DNA from: Calothrix parasitica NIES-267
Lineage (GTDB): Bacteria > Cyanobacteriota > Cyanobacteriia > Cyanobacteriales > Nostocaceae
Length of the DNA stretch: 64,000 bases
Reading direction: 5' to 3'
Assembly (NCBI RefSeq): GCF_002368095.1
Contig: NZ_AP018227.1
Span: 6,092,123 to 6,156,122 of the forward strand
Shown here one piece after another: positions 9,958-19,600 of this stretch. The notes below the pieces were generated by a model, which saw nothing but the letters and a program-made list of their open reading frames with translations, was not told where the DNA came from and made no database searches. The first letter of the stretch is position 1; each line of letters begins with the position of its first letter. A program made the translations under genes and the position numbers.

Positions 9958-11685
9958 TTAATATTTCCTCTCTTTGGGTTCAAACATAGTTATCGACACG
10001 GGACGATATTGAATATCTATTCCTGCTGGGGAATAGTAAGCCATTGTATGCTTCAAATATTTCTCGTCGTCTCTTTCACTAAAGTCTTCTCGACAATGCG
10101 CTCCTCTACTTTCTTGACGATTAAGAGCCGATGTCATAATCATTTGTCCGACTACCATCAAGCTCCTTAATTCCAAAGCTTCGATAAGTTCTGTATTCCA
10201 ACAAGTGCCTTTATCGTCTAAGTAAATTTGCGAATATTTATTCTGTATTTCCTGTATTTTTTCCAATCCTTGCTTCATTAATCCTTCATTACGGAATACA
10301 CCGCAATAATCTGTCATTGCGTCTTGAAATTCTTGCCGAATTTGATTAATCCGGTATTCTCCGGGCTGTTCTAACAAACTTTGAACTTGCTTTTTCGCTT
10401 CATCAATATAAAGCTGCTCGTCTATAGAAGGTAATTTACGGTTTTCTACATATTTAGCAATGCTTGCTCCAGTTCTGCGTCCATAAACCACGCATTCCAA
10501 TAGCGAATTACTGCCGAGACGATTTGCTCCATGTACCGATACACAAGCACTTTCTCCCGCAGCGAAGAAACCTTCTACTAAACCATCATTACTGCTGCGA
10601 ACTCGTCCGTCGGTATTCACTGGTATACCACCCATCGAATAGTGAATTGTCGGACGTATCGGCATCGGTTCGTTTACTGCGTCAACTCCTACTAATCGGT
10701 GCGCTTCTTCCCAACAAAAGGGAACCCGACTCATGATTTTTTCTTTACCCATATGCCGCAAGTCAAGATAGACACATGGACCGCCGGGACTACCATCAGC
10801 ATGAGCGCCTCTTCCAGCCCGGACTTCACAGGTAATTGCTCTAGAAGTAATATCGCGCGGTGCTAGTTCCATACGAGAGGGAGCATAATTTTTCATAAAC
10901 CGCTCTCCTTCGCAATTTATCAAATATGCACCTTCACCACGCACGGCTTCGGAAATTAATACGCCTACAGGATACAAACCGGTTGGGTGAAATTGCACAA
11001 ATTCCATATCTTCCAACGGTAAACCAGCCATGGCTGTCATCGCTAACCCGTCACCCGTGGAAGCATAATCATTAGAAGTAGTATTAAAAGCTCTACCGTA
11101 ACCACCAGTCGCCAACATTACAGCTTTTGCTCGCATCACTTCCATTTGTCCGTCCAGGATGCGGAACATCAAAACACCTTTGGCTTGACCTTCTTCCAAT
11201 ATCAAGCGCATCACGTACCATTCATCATAAATATGTACGCCATAACGCCGCAAATTATTTACTAATTCATGCAGAATAGCATGACCAGTTTTATCAGCAG
11301 CGTAGCAAGTACGATTGTGCGAATGTCCTCCAAAAGCCCGTTGAGCAATTCTCCCGTCATCCAAACGAGAAAACAAAACACCCATATGTTCCAAATCAAT
11401 GACTACATCGGGTGCTTCTTTCGTTAAAATTTCTACTGCGTCCTGGTCTGCTAAATAATCAGAACCCTTAACCGTATCAAAAGCATGTGCTTCCCAAGTA
11501 TCAGCAGAATCCACATTTTTTAGACTAGCAGCCATACCACCCTGGGCAGCAACCGAATGAGAACGAATTGGGTGAGTTTTGGCAATTACAGCAATACTTA
11601 AACTAGGATTAGTCCGTGCAATTTCCACAGCAGCACGACTTCCAGCCAATCCACCACCAACTATAATTACGTCGTGTTCTAACAT
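9958..11685 (-). CDS. sdhA: Succinate dehydrogenase / fumarate reductase flavoprotein subunit
   Basis: 575 aa, the usual length. SdhA holds FAD and oxidises succinate to fumarate; in cyanobacteria it feeds electrons to thylakoid plastoquinone. Seen: FAD-binding [18 protein letters not shown] (6-23); [10 protein letters not shown] with H43 as the expected covalent FAD ligand; the substrate-site motifs [26 protein letters not shown] and the catalytic region with HYSMGGIPV and [20 protein letters not shown]. No sdhB or membrane-anchor gene is adjacent, which is normal for cyanobacteria, where sdh genes are scattered. Single transcription unit. Very sure of family. Confidence 0.95.
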   Translation of the reverse strand: MLEHDVIIVGGGLAGSRAAVEIARTNPSLSIAVIAKTHPIRSHSVAAQGGMAASLKNVDSADTWEAHAFDTVKGSDYLADQDAVEILTKEAPDVVIDLEHMGVLFSRLDDGRIAQRAFGGHSHNRTCYAADKTGHAILHELVNNLRRYGVHIYDEWYVMRLILEEGQAKGVLMFRILDGQMEVMRAKAVMLATGGYGRAFNTTSNDYASTGDGLAMTAMAGLPLEDMEFVQFHPTGLYPVGVLISEAVRGEGAYLINCEGERFMKNYAPSRMELAPRDITSRAITCEVRAGRGAHADGSPGGPCVYLDLRHMGKEKIMSRVPFCWEEAHRLVGVDAVNEPMPIRPTIHYSMGGIPVNTDGRVRSSNDGLVEGFFAAGESACVSVHGANRLGSNSLLECVVYGRRTGASIAKYVENRKLPSIDEQLYIDEAKKQVQSLLEQPGEYRINQIRQEFQDAMTDYCGVFRNEGLMKQGLEKIQEIQNKYSQIYLDDKGTCWNTELIEALELRSLMVVGQMIMTSALNRQESRGAHCREDFSERDDEKYLKHTMAYYSPAGIDIQYRPVSITMFEPKERKY

Positions 11686-11865
11686 ATTCCCCTGAATCTA
11701 AGAAACGTATTTATCTATAGTTACTTATGTTGGGGGGAGATGGGGAGACAAGAAGATAGGGAGAGGAGGGAGATTCTTGAAGTAGCGAGTAACGAGTAAT
11801 GAGTAACAAGTAAGAATTAACAAATGGATGCTCTGTGAGCCGATAGTAAGAACAAATTAGTATTT

Positions 11866-11910
11866 TACTTGCTACTTGCTACTTGCTACTTGCTACTTGC
11901 TACTTGCTAC
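11866..11910. repeat. Heptamer tandem repeat TACTTGC x6
   Basis: Six exact copies of the 7-bp unit TACTTGC plus a partial copy, directly after the stop of the membrane protein gene at 11919 (leftward). The same unit is seen at the very end of the window and its complement (GCAAGTA) near 37090, so it is a dispersed STRR. Confidence 0.9.
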
Positions 11911-11918
11911 TCCTAACT

Positions 11919-12224
11919 CTAATTAGTAACAGGTTGTTGTTGAGAAACGTTTCCTGGAATTGGCTCCATTTCTGTTCCTGGTTCAACAACAGACAGTTCA
12001 ATATGATTTATTAATGTGGTCACAAATGCGAATAGTAAAAAAGGTAAAGATAGCAAAACTACAAGTCCGACTGTCGCTAAAGCATAGACGGGTCTTCTCG
12101 CTCCCATTAATGCTAATGCTGATGCTAAACTAAGGGTAATTGTTATTAACCAAACAATTATTTGACCGTACACATCTCCGAAAGTAAGAGTACATACGAA
12201 GCGATATTTTTGTAAGTTAATCAT
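11919..12224 (-). CDS. Small membrane protein, 101 aa
   Basis: Function unknown. Two clear membrane helices (about residues 20-41, VWLITITLSLASALALMGARR, and 48-72, LATVGLVVLLSLPFLLFAFVTTL) are followed by a polar tail rich in Pro, Glu and Gln. It stands alone between sdhA and the GH13 gene, transcribed leftward. The start at 12224 gives an N-terminus of 19 soluble residues; a later start is possible. I see no family motif. Confidence 0.6.
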   Translation of the reverse strand: MINLQKYRFVCTLTFGDVYGQIIVWLITITLSLASALALMGARRPVYALATVGLVVLLSLPFLLFAFVTTLINHIELSVVEPGTEMEPIPGNVSQQQPVTN

Positions 12225-12626
12225 TTTATTTGCTCAATTTCTGTATATATGCTTCTACGTTAAAACCATGTTTGGGTTTTAGACGATTTCTAAATATTTT
12301 TGAAATAATCGTAATATCGCTTAACAATTATTAGTTTTATATCCATAAAGTTATTAAAAAAGAATTACGGAGGTTTTAGTTGTTATGCTTTGTAATGCTA
12401 AATTAATAACTTTGATAGAAGTAATAGGGAAGCCAGGATTTGCGAACAAAAAGTGTAGTTAAATTACAACAAAACAAGTAGACAAGCTAATCTTTTATAC
12501 TAAATTCATAAATCGCTATCTAATTCTTTTAATATATTAAAAAATATTTAATTCTCTTTCTATGGTGTGAGTCGCTTTTTACCCGTTATCTGTAATTATG
12601 ACATCTGAAGATATACAGGGTTAAAA
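12225..12626. other. Divergent intergenic region upstream of the GH13 gene
   Basis: About 400 bp, AT-rich, between the 101-aa membrane protein (leftward) and the GH13 gene (rightward). No ORF, RNA or strong palindrome recognised; it should hold both promoters. Confidence 0.4.
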
Positions 12627-14081
12627 ATGCAAGTTCAAACACCAGATTGGGTTAAACACGCTGTTTTCTATCAAATTTTCCCCGATAGATTTGCGATTGG
12701 TAAACAACCCCGCAAACGGGTATTAAATAATGTGAGTTGGGAAGATTGGGATGCAACTCCTACACTCCAAGGTTATAAAGGAGGAGATTTATGGGGTGTA
12801 TTGGAACAGCTAGATTATTTGCAAGATTTGGGTGTTAATGCTATTTATTTTACTCCTATTTTTCAATCTGCTTGCAACCACCGCTATCATACTCATGATT
12901 ACTACCAAGTAGACCCTCTGTTGGGTGGTAATTCAGCTTTTAAGGAATTATTAGAAGCCGCTCACAAACGAGATATTAAAGTTGTTTTAGATGGGGTATT
13001 TAATCACAGCAGTCGCGGCTTTTTCTTTTTTAACGATATTTTAGAAAATGGGCCGCATTCACCTTGGTTAAACTGGTTTAAAATACATGGCTGGCCGCTC
13101 GCACCCTATACCGGGGATTTACCTGCAAATTATGAAGGATGGGTAGGAAATCGCGCTCTACCGGTATTTAATCACGATAATCCTGATGTTAAAGAATATA
13201 TTATGGAAATCGCCGAATACTGGCTCAATTTTGGTATTGATGGTTGGCGATTAGATGTTCCTTTCGAGATAAAAACACCTGGTTTCTGGCAAGAATTTCG
13301 ACAAAGAGTTAAAGCGATTAACAACGATGCTTATATAGTCGGTGAAGTTTGGGAAGATGCTCGTGAGTGGCTTGATGGTAGCCAATTTGACGGCGTGATG
13401 AATTATTTATTCACTGCACCAACCATTGCTTTTACCGCTGGCGATCGCGTTGACATCGAACAGGTGAAAGACCGCTCCTATCAACCTTATCCGGCATTAT
13501 CTGCTGCTGGATACGCAGAAAAAATTCAACAAGTATTAGAACTTTATCCCTGGGAAATTCAACTGACTCAATTAAACTTGCTTGCTTCCCACGATACCGC
13601 ACGCTTACTTACGATTGCAGGTGGAGATAGAAAAAGCGTTATCTTGTCAACTTTACTTTTACTAACTTTTCCTGGTGCCCCCAGCATATATTATGGTGAT
13701 GAAGTTGGATTACCCGGTGCAATTGACCCAGATTCGCGACGTGGTTTTCCTACAGAAGCAAATTGGGACAAGGAAATTCTCAAAACTCACCGCGAATTAA
13801 TTGCTTTACATCACGCTTACCCTTGTTTACGTATCGGTGAATATAAAGTACTGTTTGCAGAAGGGGAAGTATATGTATTTGCTCGTGTTTTAGACCAGCA
13901 AGAATTGATTGTAGGAATTAACGTTAGTACTACTGACGCGAAAGTAAATGTAGATATAACTAATTTACAATCCCAACCAAATAAGCTTTTATACGCTAGC
14001 GATAAAGTGGAATTGAGCAATCAAGGTGATTCAAAGTTATTATTGAATATTCCTTCACGCAGCGGATGCATTATCGGTTGA
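12627..14081 (+). CDS. GH13 alpha-glucosidase / cyclomaltodextrinase-like amylase
   Basis: 484 aa. A GH13 (alpha-amylase family) TIM-barrel enzyme acting on alpha-1,4-glucans, most like the neopullulanase/cyclomaltodextrinase group. Seen: region I DGVFNHSSRG, region II DGWRLDV with nucleophile D210, region III GEVWED with acid/base E240, and region IV ASHDTARLL with D323 as transition-state stabiliser. The MPDQFE-like region V is not obvious. The N-terminal starch-binding domain typical of CDases (about 120 aa) is absent: the barrel begins at once (VKHAVFYQIFPDRFA). A beta-sandwich C domain follows residue 395. Probable role: breakdown of glycogen-derived maltodextrins in the cytosol (no signal peptide). 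Confidence 0.88.
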   Translation: MQVQTPDWVKHAVFYQIFPDRFAIGKQPRKRVLNNVSWEDWDATPTLQGYKGGDLWGVLEQLDYLQDLGVNAIYFTPIFQSACNHRYHTHDYYQVDPLLGGNSAFKELLEAAHKRDIKVVLDGVFNHSSRGFFFFNDILENGPHSPWLNWFKIHGWPLAPYTGDLPANYEGWVGNRALPVFNHDNPDVKEYIMEIAEYWLNFGIDGWRLDVPFEIKTPGFWQEFRQRVKAINNDAYIVGEVWEDAREWLDGSQFDGVMNYLFTAPTIAFTAGDRVDIEQVKDRSYQPYPALSAAGYAEKIQQVLELYPWEIQLTQLNLLASHDTARLLTIAGGDRKSVILSTLLLLTFPGAPSIYYGDEVGLPGAIDPDSRRGFPTEANWDKEILKTHRELIALHHAYPCLRIGEYKVLFAEGEVYVFARVLDQQELIVGINVSTTDAKVNVDITNLQSQPNKLLYASDKVELSNQGDSKLLLNIPSRSGCIIG

Positions 14082-14605
14082 CAGCGAACAGTTATCAGTT
14101 AAAAACTTCATCCTTTTAACTGATAATTGATAATTTTTTCACTTCTAATGTGAATAGAATAATATTACTTATAGATGCTTTAATCCTTAGATGAACTAAC
14201 AGACTGGCCTTACTTGAACCTTATTTGTCTTATTTTTTACTAACACATACTATATAATCCCGCTTAAAATGAGATAATTACTTATTGTCTCGTCTCAACA
14301 GTATATAATCGCTCAATTATTACCCAAAATATTTTTCAGATAAAAACAGCGCGAAATTTTTTATTAGTAACGCTTTCGTGATATTATTTCTTTATAGATA
14401 TAATTTTAATAATGGGGAGGCATGCCTGTAATAAAAATTTGACTAATATTCCCATTATGAAAAATTACTTATTCTTTTATTTTATTATTCCATACTTTGA
14501 CCATTTCAAAAATTTTTTTTCATTTATTTTTTATAAAACAATAATATGATGCTGAAGATAACTTAATTTACATTAAGGGCGTAATTCCCAGTTTCCAATT
14601 AACTG
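14082..14605. other. Intergenic region between convergent GH13 and histidine kinase genes
   Basis: About 520 bp without a gene. It begins with GTTATCAGTT/AACTGATAA-type repeats (14085-14135). Near 14420 there is a GGCATGCC palindrome. Otherwise it is AT-rich with no ORF or RNA I recognise. Confidence 0.4.
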
Positions 14606-16513
14606 TTAACTAGCCAATTGTGCTGGTATCCATACGGTGAAAATAGAACCTTTATCAACGGTTGATTCTACATCAATTCTGCCTCTATGGAGTTGTACGA
14701 GTTGCTTCGTTAAAGCTAAACCCAACCCCGTACCTTCGTAGCGTCTGCGGTATGGTGTATCGAGTTGGTGAAATTTTTCAAATAGTAAAGATAATTGTTC
14801 TTCAGGAATGCCAATTCCAGTGTCTTCCACCTGGAAAACGGCATTTTCTTCTTCTATCCAAACTCTTAAAGTGACGTTACCACCTTTAGGGGTAAATTTA
14901 ATTGCGTTAGTTAGTAAATTTAATAATATTTGATTGACTCGTCTGACATCGGCGGTAAAATTATCTTCTTGAGAATCAAAAAGCAAGTCAAGTTGAAGAT
15001 TAATTTGTCCTTGTATTGCTTTTTCTGCCAAATGATTATTTATAATACTTCTTGCGACATCACTTAACGAAAACTCAGTTATATTTAAAACTGCTTTACC
15101 TGCTTCTATCTGAGATAATTCTAGGATGTCGCTAATCATTTCTAATAAACGTTCGCCACTATCGTGAATTGTTTGTAAATAATTCCGCTGTCGTTGAGTT
15201 AAATCACCAAAAGACCAGCGCAATAATGTAGAAGACATTCCGATTACATAAGTCAATGGAGTTAATAATTCATGACTCATTATGGCAAGAAATTCGGTTC
15301 TCAAACGATTTGCGGCTTCTGCGGCTACTAATGCATCGCGTAATTCAGTTGTTCTTTCTTTAACCCTTTGCTCCAAAGTCAATTTATCTGACTCTAAAGA
15401 CTGCATTAACTCAGATTGATGAGTAGCAATTGCTAATTGTTCTGCTACTGATGTCAGCAATATTTGTTCGCTTTGCGTCCATTCATGAGTGGTATGACAC
15501 TGATGAGCAATTAATAAACCCCAGAGCTTTTCTTCAAAGACAATAGGTGCAGCAAACTTAGCTTTGACTTGAATATCTTTTAAATATTTTAATAAACATT
15601 TTTCAAGAACATAAGTTTTTTCAATATCGCTTACAGCCAAAGTAAAACCTTGACGATATTTTTCCCAACATTTAGTTGACGGCATCAAGCATTTTTCTTC
15701 AGAGTAATTTAATACTGAAGAGATTGTATCATTTGCTAAAACTTCGTGAACGACGCAACCATGATATGGGGGTGGGTTTTGTAAATTTTGATGTGAATAA
15801 TGTTTAACAAACCCATTTGTGTTTAAACTCTTAAGTGTTGGTTCGTCAAACTTATAAACTACTAATCTATCTAATTCAAGAAACTCTCTTACTTGATTTA
15901 TTGCAGCAGTCATTATCACTGATAAATCTAAGCTTTTACGGGTTTGCGTAATTACTTGGTTCAAAAGTTTTTCTTGAATAATCTGCTTGTGTAGAGCATT
16001 TTCTACATGTTCGCAAGAATTAATTTCACTTGTAGAATTTGATACCTGACTTGGATTCTGCTGTGCAGTTAATTGCTTTAATAACAGTACTGTAAATTGG
16101 CTTTGTAGTGTGGCATCGTTAACAGCGGGAATTTGACAATAATCTTCTATGGTTTTGTAAGTATGAGAATCGCGTTCAAAAACATCTCTCAAATTTTCAA
16201 GAAACTTGATAATTTCATCTGGCTCAAACGTTAAGTTTGTATTTACAGGTAAATCACCAAAATTTGAGTCTGCGGATGGGTATGTTGAGAAACCTATTAA
16301 TAACCCGCTAAATCCAGAAGAAACTACTACAGTAAACTGTTGTATATGCCAGTTTCCAGGAGTGGGGATACGTGCTAAAACAGCTTCTGTCATAACAAAA
16401 GCAGCATTTTCACTTTGAGAAACCATTTGTTCTAATAATTTCCCTAATTGATTAAATGCACTACTATTTAAGGTTTGACAAAAGCTTAAATCAGGAGAAC
16501 TAAGCATTTTCAC
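14606..16513 (-). CDS. Hybrid-less sensor histidine kinase with a cyanobacteriochrome-like GAF domain
   Basis: 635 aa, soluble. Order: an N-terminal domain of unknown type (1-150); GAF (about 190-350); coiled linker (365-400); HisKA with phospho-acceptor H414 in MSHELLTPL; HATPase with N box NQILLNLLTNAIKFTPKGG (527-545), G1 EDTGIGIP and G2 EGTGLGLAL. The GAF ends with WGLLIAHQC, as in phytochromes and cyanobacteriochromes (CBCRs). C306 in EKCLLKYLKDIQVKA lines up with the bilin-binding Cys of CBCRs (CHxxxL...QVKA), but the next residue is Leu instead of His. A second pair, C275 and C282, lies in the area of the DXCF motif. Bilin binding is therefore possible but unproved. It is divergent from cobN; no response regulator is adjacent. 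Confidence 0.85.
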   Translation of the reverse strand: MKMLSSPDLSFCQTLNSSAFNQLGKLLEQMVSQSENAAFVMTEAVLARIPTPGNWHIQQFTVVVSSGFSGLLIGFSTYPSADSNFGDLPVNTNLTFEPDEIIKFLENLRDVFERDSHTYKTIEDYCQIPAVNDATLQSQFTVLLLKQLTAQQNPSQVSNSTSEINSCEHVENALHKQIIQEKLLNQVITQTRKSLDLSVIMTAAINQVREFLELDRLVVYKFDEPTLKSLNTNGFVKHYSHQNLQNPPPYHGCVVHEVLANDTISSVLNYSEEKCLMPSTKCWEKYRQGFTLAVSDIEKTYVLEKCLLKYLKDIQVKAKFAAPIVFEEKLWGLLIAHQCHTTHEWTQSEQILLTSVAEQLAIATHQSELMQSLESDKLTLEQRVKERTTELRDALVAAEAANRLRTEFLAIMSHELLTPLTYVIGMSSTLLRWSFGDLTQRQRNYLQTIHDSGERLLEMISDILELSQIEAGKAVLNITEFSLSDVARSIINNHLAEKAIQGQINLQLDLLFDSQEDNFTADVRRVNQILLNLLTNAIKFTPKGGNVTLRVWIEEENAVFQVEDTGIGIPEEQLSLLFEKFHQLDTPYRRRYEGTGLGLALTKQLVQLHRGRIDVESTVDKGSIFTVWIPAQLAS

Positions 16514-16609
16514 AAAGTAAAAGTGAGAGGAGTAAAAAGCGCCGCACGAATTTTTATAATATTTTTTGATTGTGTTCTAACCAACAGTGTAAGACAGCAA
16601 TACAGGATT

Positions 16610-19600
16610 ATGCATCGAAAAGCAGCCAGTAAGACAGAATTTAACTTACAGTCAGAAGACTTAATATTTCTAGAACAAACAACTGCAAAATTTGTATTTT
16701 TAACTTCAGCCGATACAGATATTCAAACCATAGCAGCAGCAGTTCCTAAGTTACCTCCCAGTTTCGATGAAATTAGAGTTGCGAACTTACTAAATTTACA
16801 GCATCAAATAACCATTGATAGTTACGCAGAGCAAGTACTGGAATTTGCCCAAGTTATCATTTTACGCTTATTAGGAGGAATTTCTTACTGGTCCTATGGT
16901 TTGGAAGTGGTGCTCGAAATTGTCGAACGCAATGGCACCAATTTAATTGTAATTCCTGGAGACGATGCTCTCGACCTTAATTTAATATCCCATTCCACTT
17001 TACCTCTGGCTAGCGTTAATCAAATATCTCGCTATTTTAGCCAAGGTGGTGTCCCTAATTTTGTTAATGCTTTTAAGTTTATTGCCGATAATTGTTGTTC
17101 AACATCATTTAATCCCTTACCTCCCCAGGAAGTACCGAAATTTGGTTTGTATGATTGGGAGATTGGGCATCAGGCATCGGGCATTGGGCATGGGATAATT
17201 AACAATGCCAAGTGCGATTTTCCAAAAGTAGCTATCCTCTTCTATCGCGCTCATTATTTGGCTGGTAACACTTTGGTTATTGATGCTTTGTGCGAAGCGC
17301 TATTAAAACGAAATATTCAACCGTTACCGATTTATATTTCTTCGCTGCGTGAAATCGACGTTCAAAACGAATTAACTGAATTTTTACAAAATCAAGATGG
17401 GGAAGTTGTTTCCTTCATTCTTAATACCACCAGTTTTTCTTTAGCACGATGGTCAACAGAAAGACCATCTGTAGAATTATGGGAAAAACTAAACGTCCCA
17501 GTACTCCAAGTCATCCTTAGCAGTAGCTCGCTCGAACAATGGGAATCTTCTTCTCAAGGATTATCACCCCGCGATATAGCCATGAACGTAGCGCTACCGG
17601 AAGTTGATGGACGCATAATCAGTCGTGCTGTCTCTTTCAAAAGCGTAGAAAATAAAAATTCGGCTTTACAGACTGATGTCGTAATTTATAAACCAATTGG
17701 TTCACGGGTTGAATTTGTGGCGGATTTAGCGGCAAATTGGGTCAAACTGCGCTATAAATCACCAGAGAAACGTCGCATAGCTTTAATTTTGGCGAATTAC
17801 CCTACTCGCGATGGACGTTTAGCAAATGGAGTTGGATTAGATACACCCCAAAGCTGCATTGAAATTTTACAAGCTCTGCAAAATGAAGGTTATCAAGTAG
17901 AAAATTTACCCAAAAATGGAAACGAATTAATAGAACTACTTACCACAGGAGTTACAAACGACCCAGAAGCCAGAGATTTAAGGAAAATACGCCAAAGTAT
18001 CTCCCCAGAAGAATATCAAGAATATTTTGCATCTCTACCCCCGGAGGTTCAAAAAGGTATTTCTCAAAGATGGGGAGATTTTGAAGAGGACAAGAAGACA
18101 AGGAGACAAGGGGACAAAGAAGAAAGTTATTCTCCCCATCCCCCCCTCTCCCCATCCCCCCCTCTCCCCATCGCTGGAATCCAACTCGGTAACGTCTTCG
18201 TGGGAATTCAGCCTTCTCGGGGCTACGATATTGACCCGAGCTTGAATTATCATGCGCCGGATTTAGAACCAACTCATGCTTATTTAGCTTTTTATCACTG
18301 GATAAGAAAATGCTTTGGTGCTGATGCTGTGGTTCATGTCGGAAAACATGGAAATCTGGAATGGCTACCGGGTAAAAGTATCGCTTTATCGGAAAATTGC
18401 TATCCCGAAGTTGCTTTATCGACGCTGCCACACCTTTATCCGTTTATTGTCAACGACCCTGGGGAAGGTTCTCAAGCGAAACGCCGCTCTCAAGCTGTAA
18501 TCATAGACCACCTTACTCCCCCTTTAACTCGTGCAGAACTTTATGGTCCTTTGCAAAAGCTGGAAAATTTAGTGGATGAATATTACGAAGCGACCAGCTT
18601 AGATCCGCAACGTTTACCAATTATCAACGAGCGAATTACCCAATTAATTCTTAAAGAAAATTTACATTTAGATTTGGAAATTAATAGCGAGCAATTAACA
18701 AATCAAAAACAAGAGAATCAAGTTTTAGATTATTTAGATGGTTACTTGTGCGAATTAAAAGAGTCTCAAATTCGTGATGGTTTACACATATTTGGCAACT
18801 GTCCTAGCGGAAGACAATTAAGGGATTTAATTATCGCAATTGCTCGTCATCCCAACCGTCATCACTCGGGATTGACTCGTGCAATAGCAAAGGATTTAAG
18901 CTGGGATTTTGACCCATTAACGGATAATCCAATTCAAACTTTTGAAGATACGAGCAGCGTACCTTGTCGCAATGTGGGTGATGCTATTGAACTGGTGGAA
19001 GAATACGCTGCTGCTGTTGTGGAACAAAGTATAAAAGACCTCACCCCGTCCTTACGGACACCCCTCTCCTTGTCAAGGAGAGGGGAAGAAAGTAAGGTTT
19101 CTTCTTTTCTACCCAGTCACATTCAAACTCCTGATTCTTTATCAAGCAGAGGGGAAGAAGGTAATGTTTCTTCTCATACACCCCTCTCCTTAATAGGTCG
19201 AGGGGACGGGGGTGAGGTTTCTTTTCTACCCGCTCAAATCCAAATTCCCGATTCCCAAACCCAATTAGTTCTAAATTGGATTTGTAGCTATCTCATACCT
19301 TCTTTAAAACAAACTGATTTAGAAATTAAAAATTTGTTACGAGGACTTGACGGTAGATATGTTAGAAGCGCTCCCAGTGGGGCACCTACGCGGGGTCGTC
19401 CGGAAGTTTTACCCACAGGGAATAACTTTTACTCGGTTGATATTCGTGCTATTCCTACTGAATCGGCTTGGGACGTTGGTAGGAAAGCAGCGGAAACTCT
19501 TGTGGAAACTTACACGCAAGAACATGGCGAATATCCCAAAACCCTTGCTTTGTCGGTGTGGGGAACTTCCACAATGCGAACCGGAGGGGATGACATTGCT

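Noticed and set aside
9958-11685. L-aspartate oxidase (NadB) instead of SdhA
   Set aside because: Covalent-FAD type H43 in [10 protein letters not shown], full length of 575 aa and [15 protein letters not shown] fit SdhA/FrdA better than NadB.
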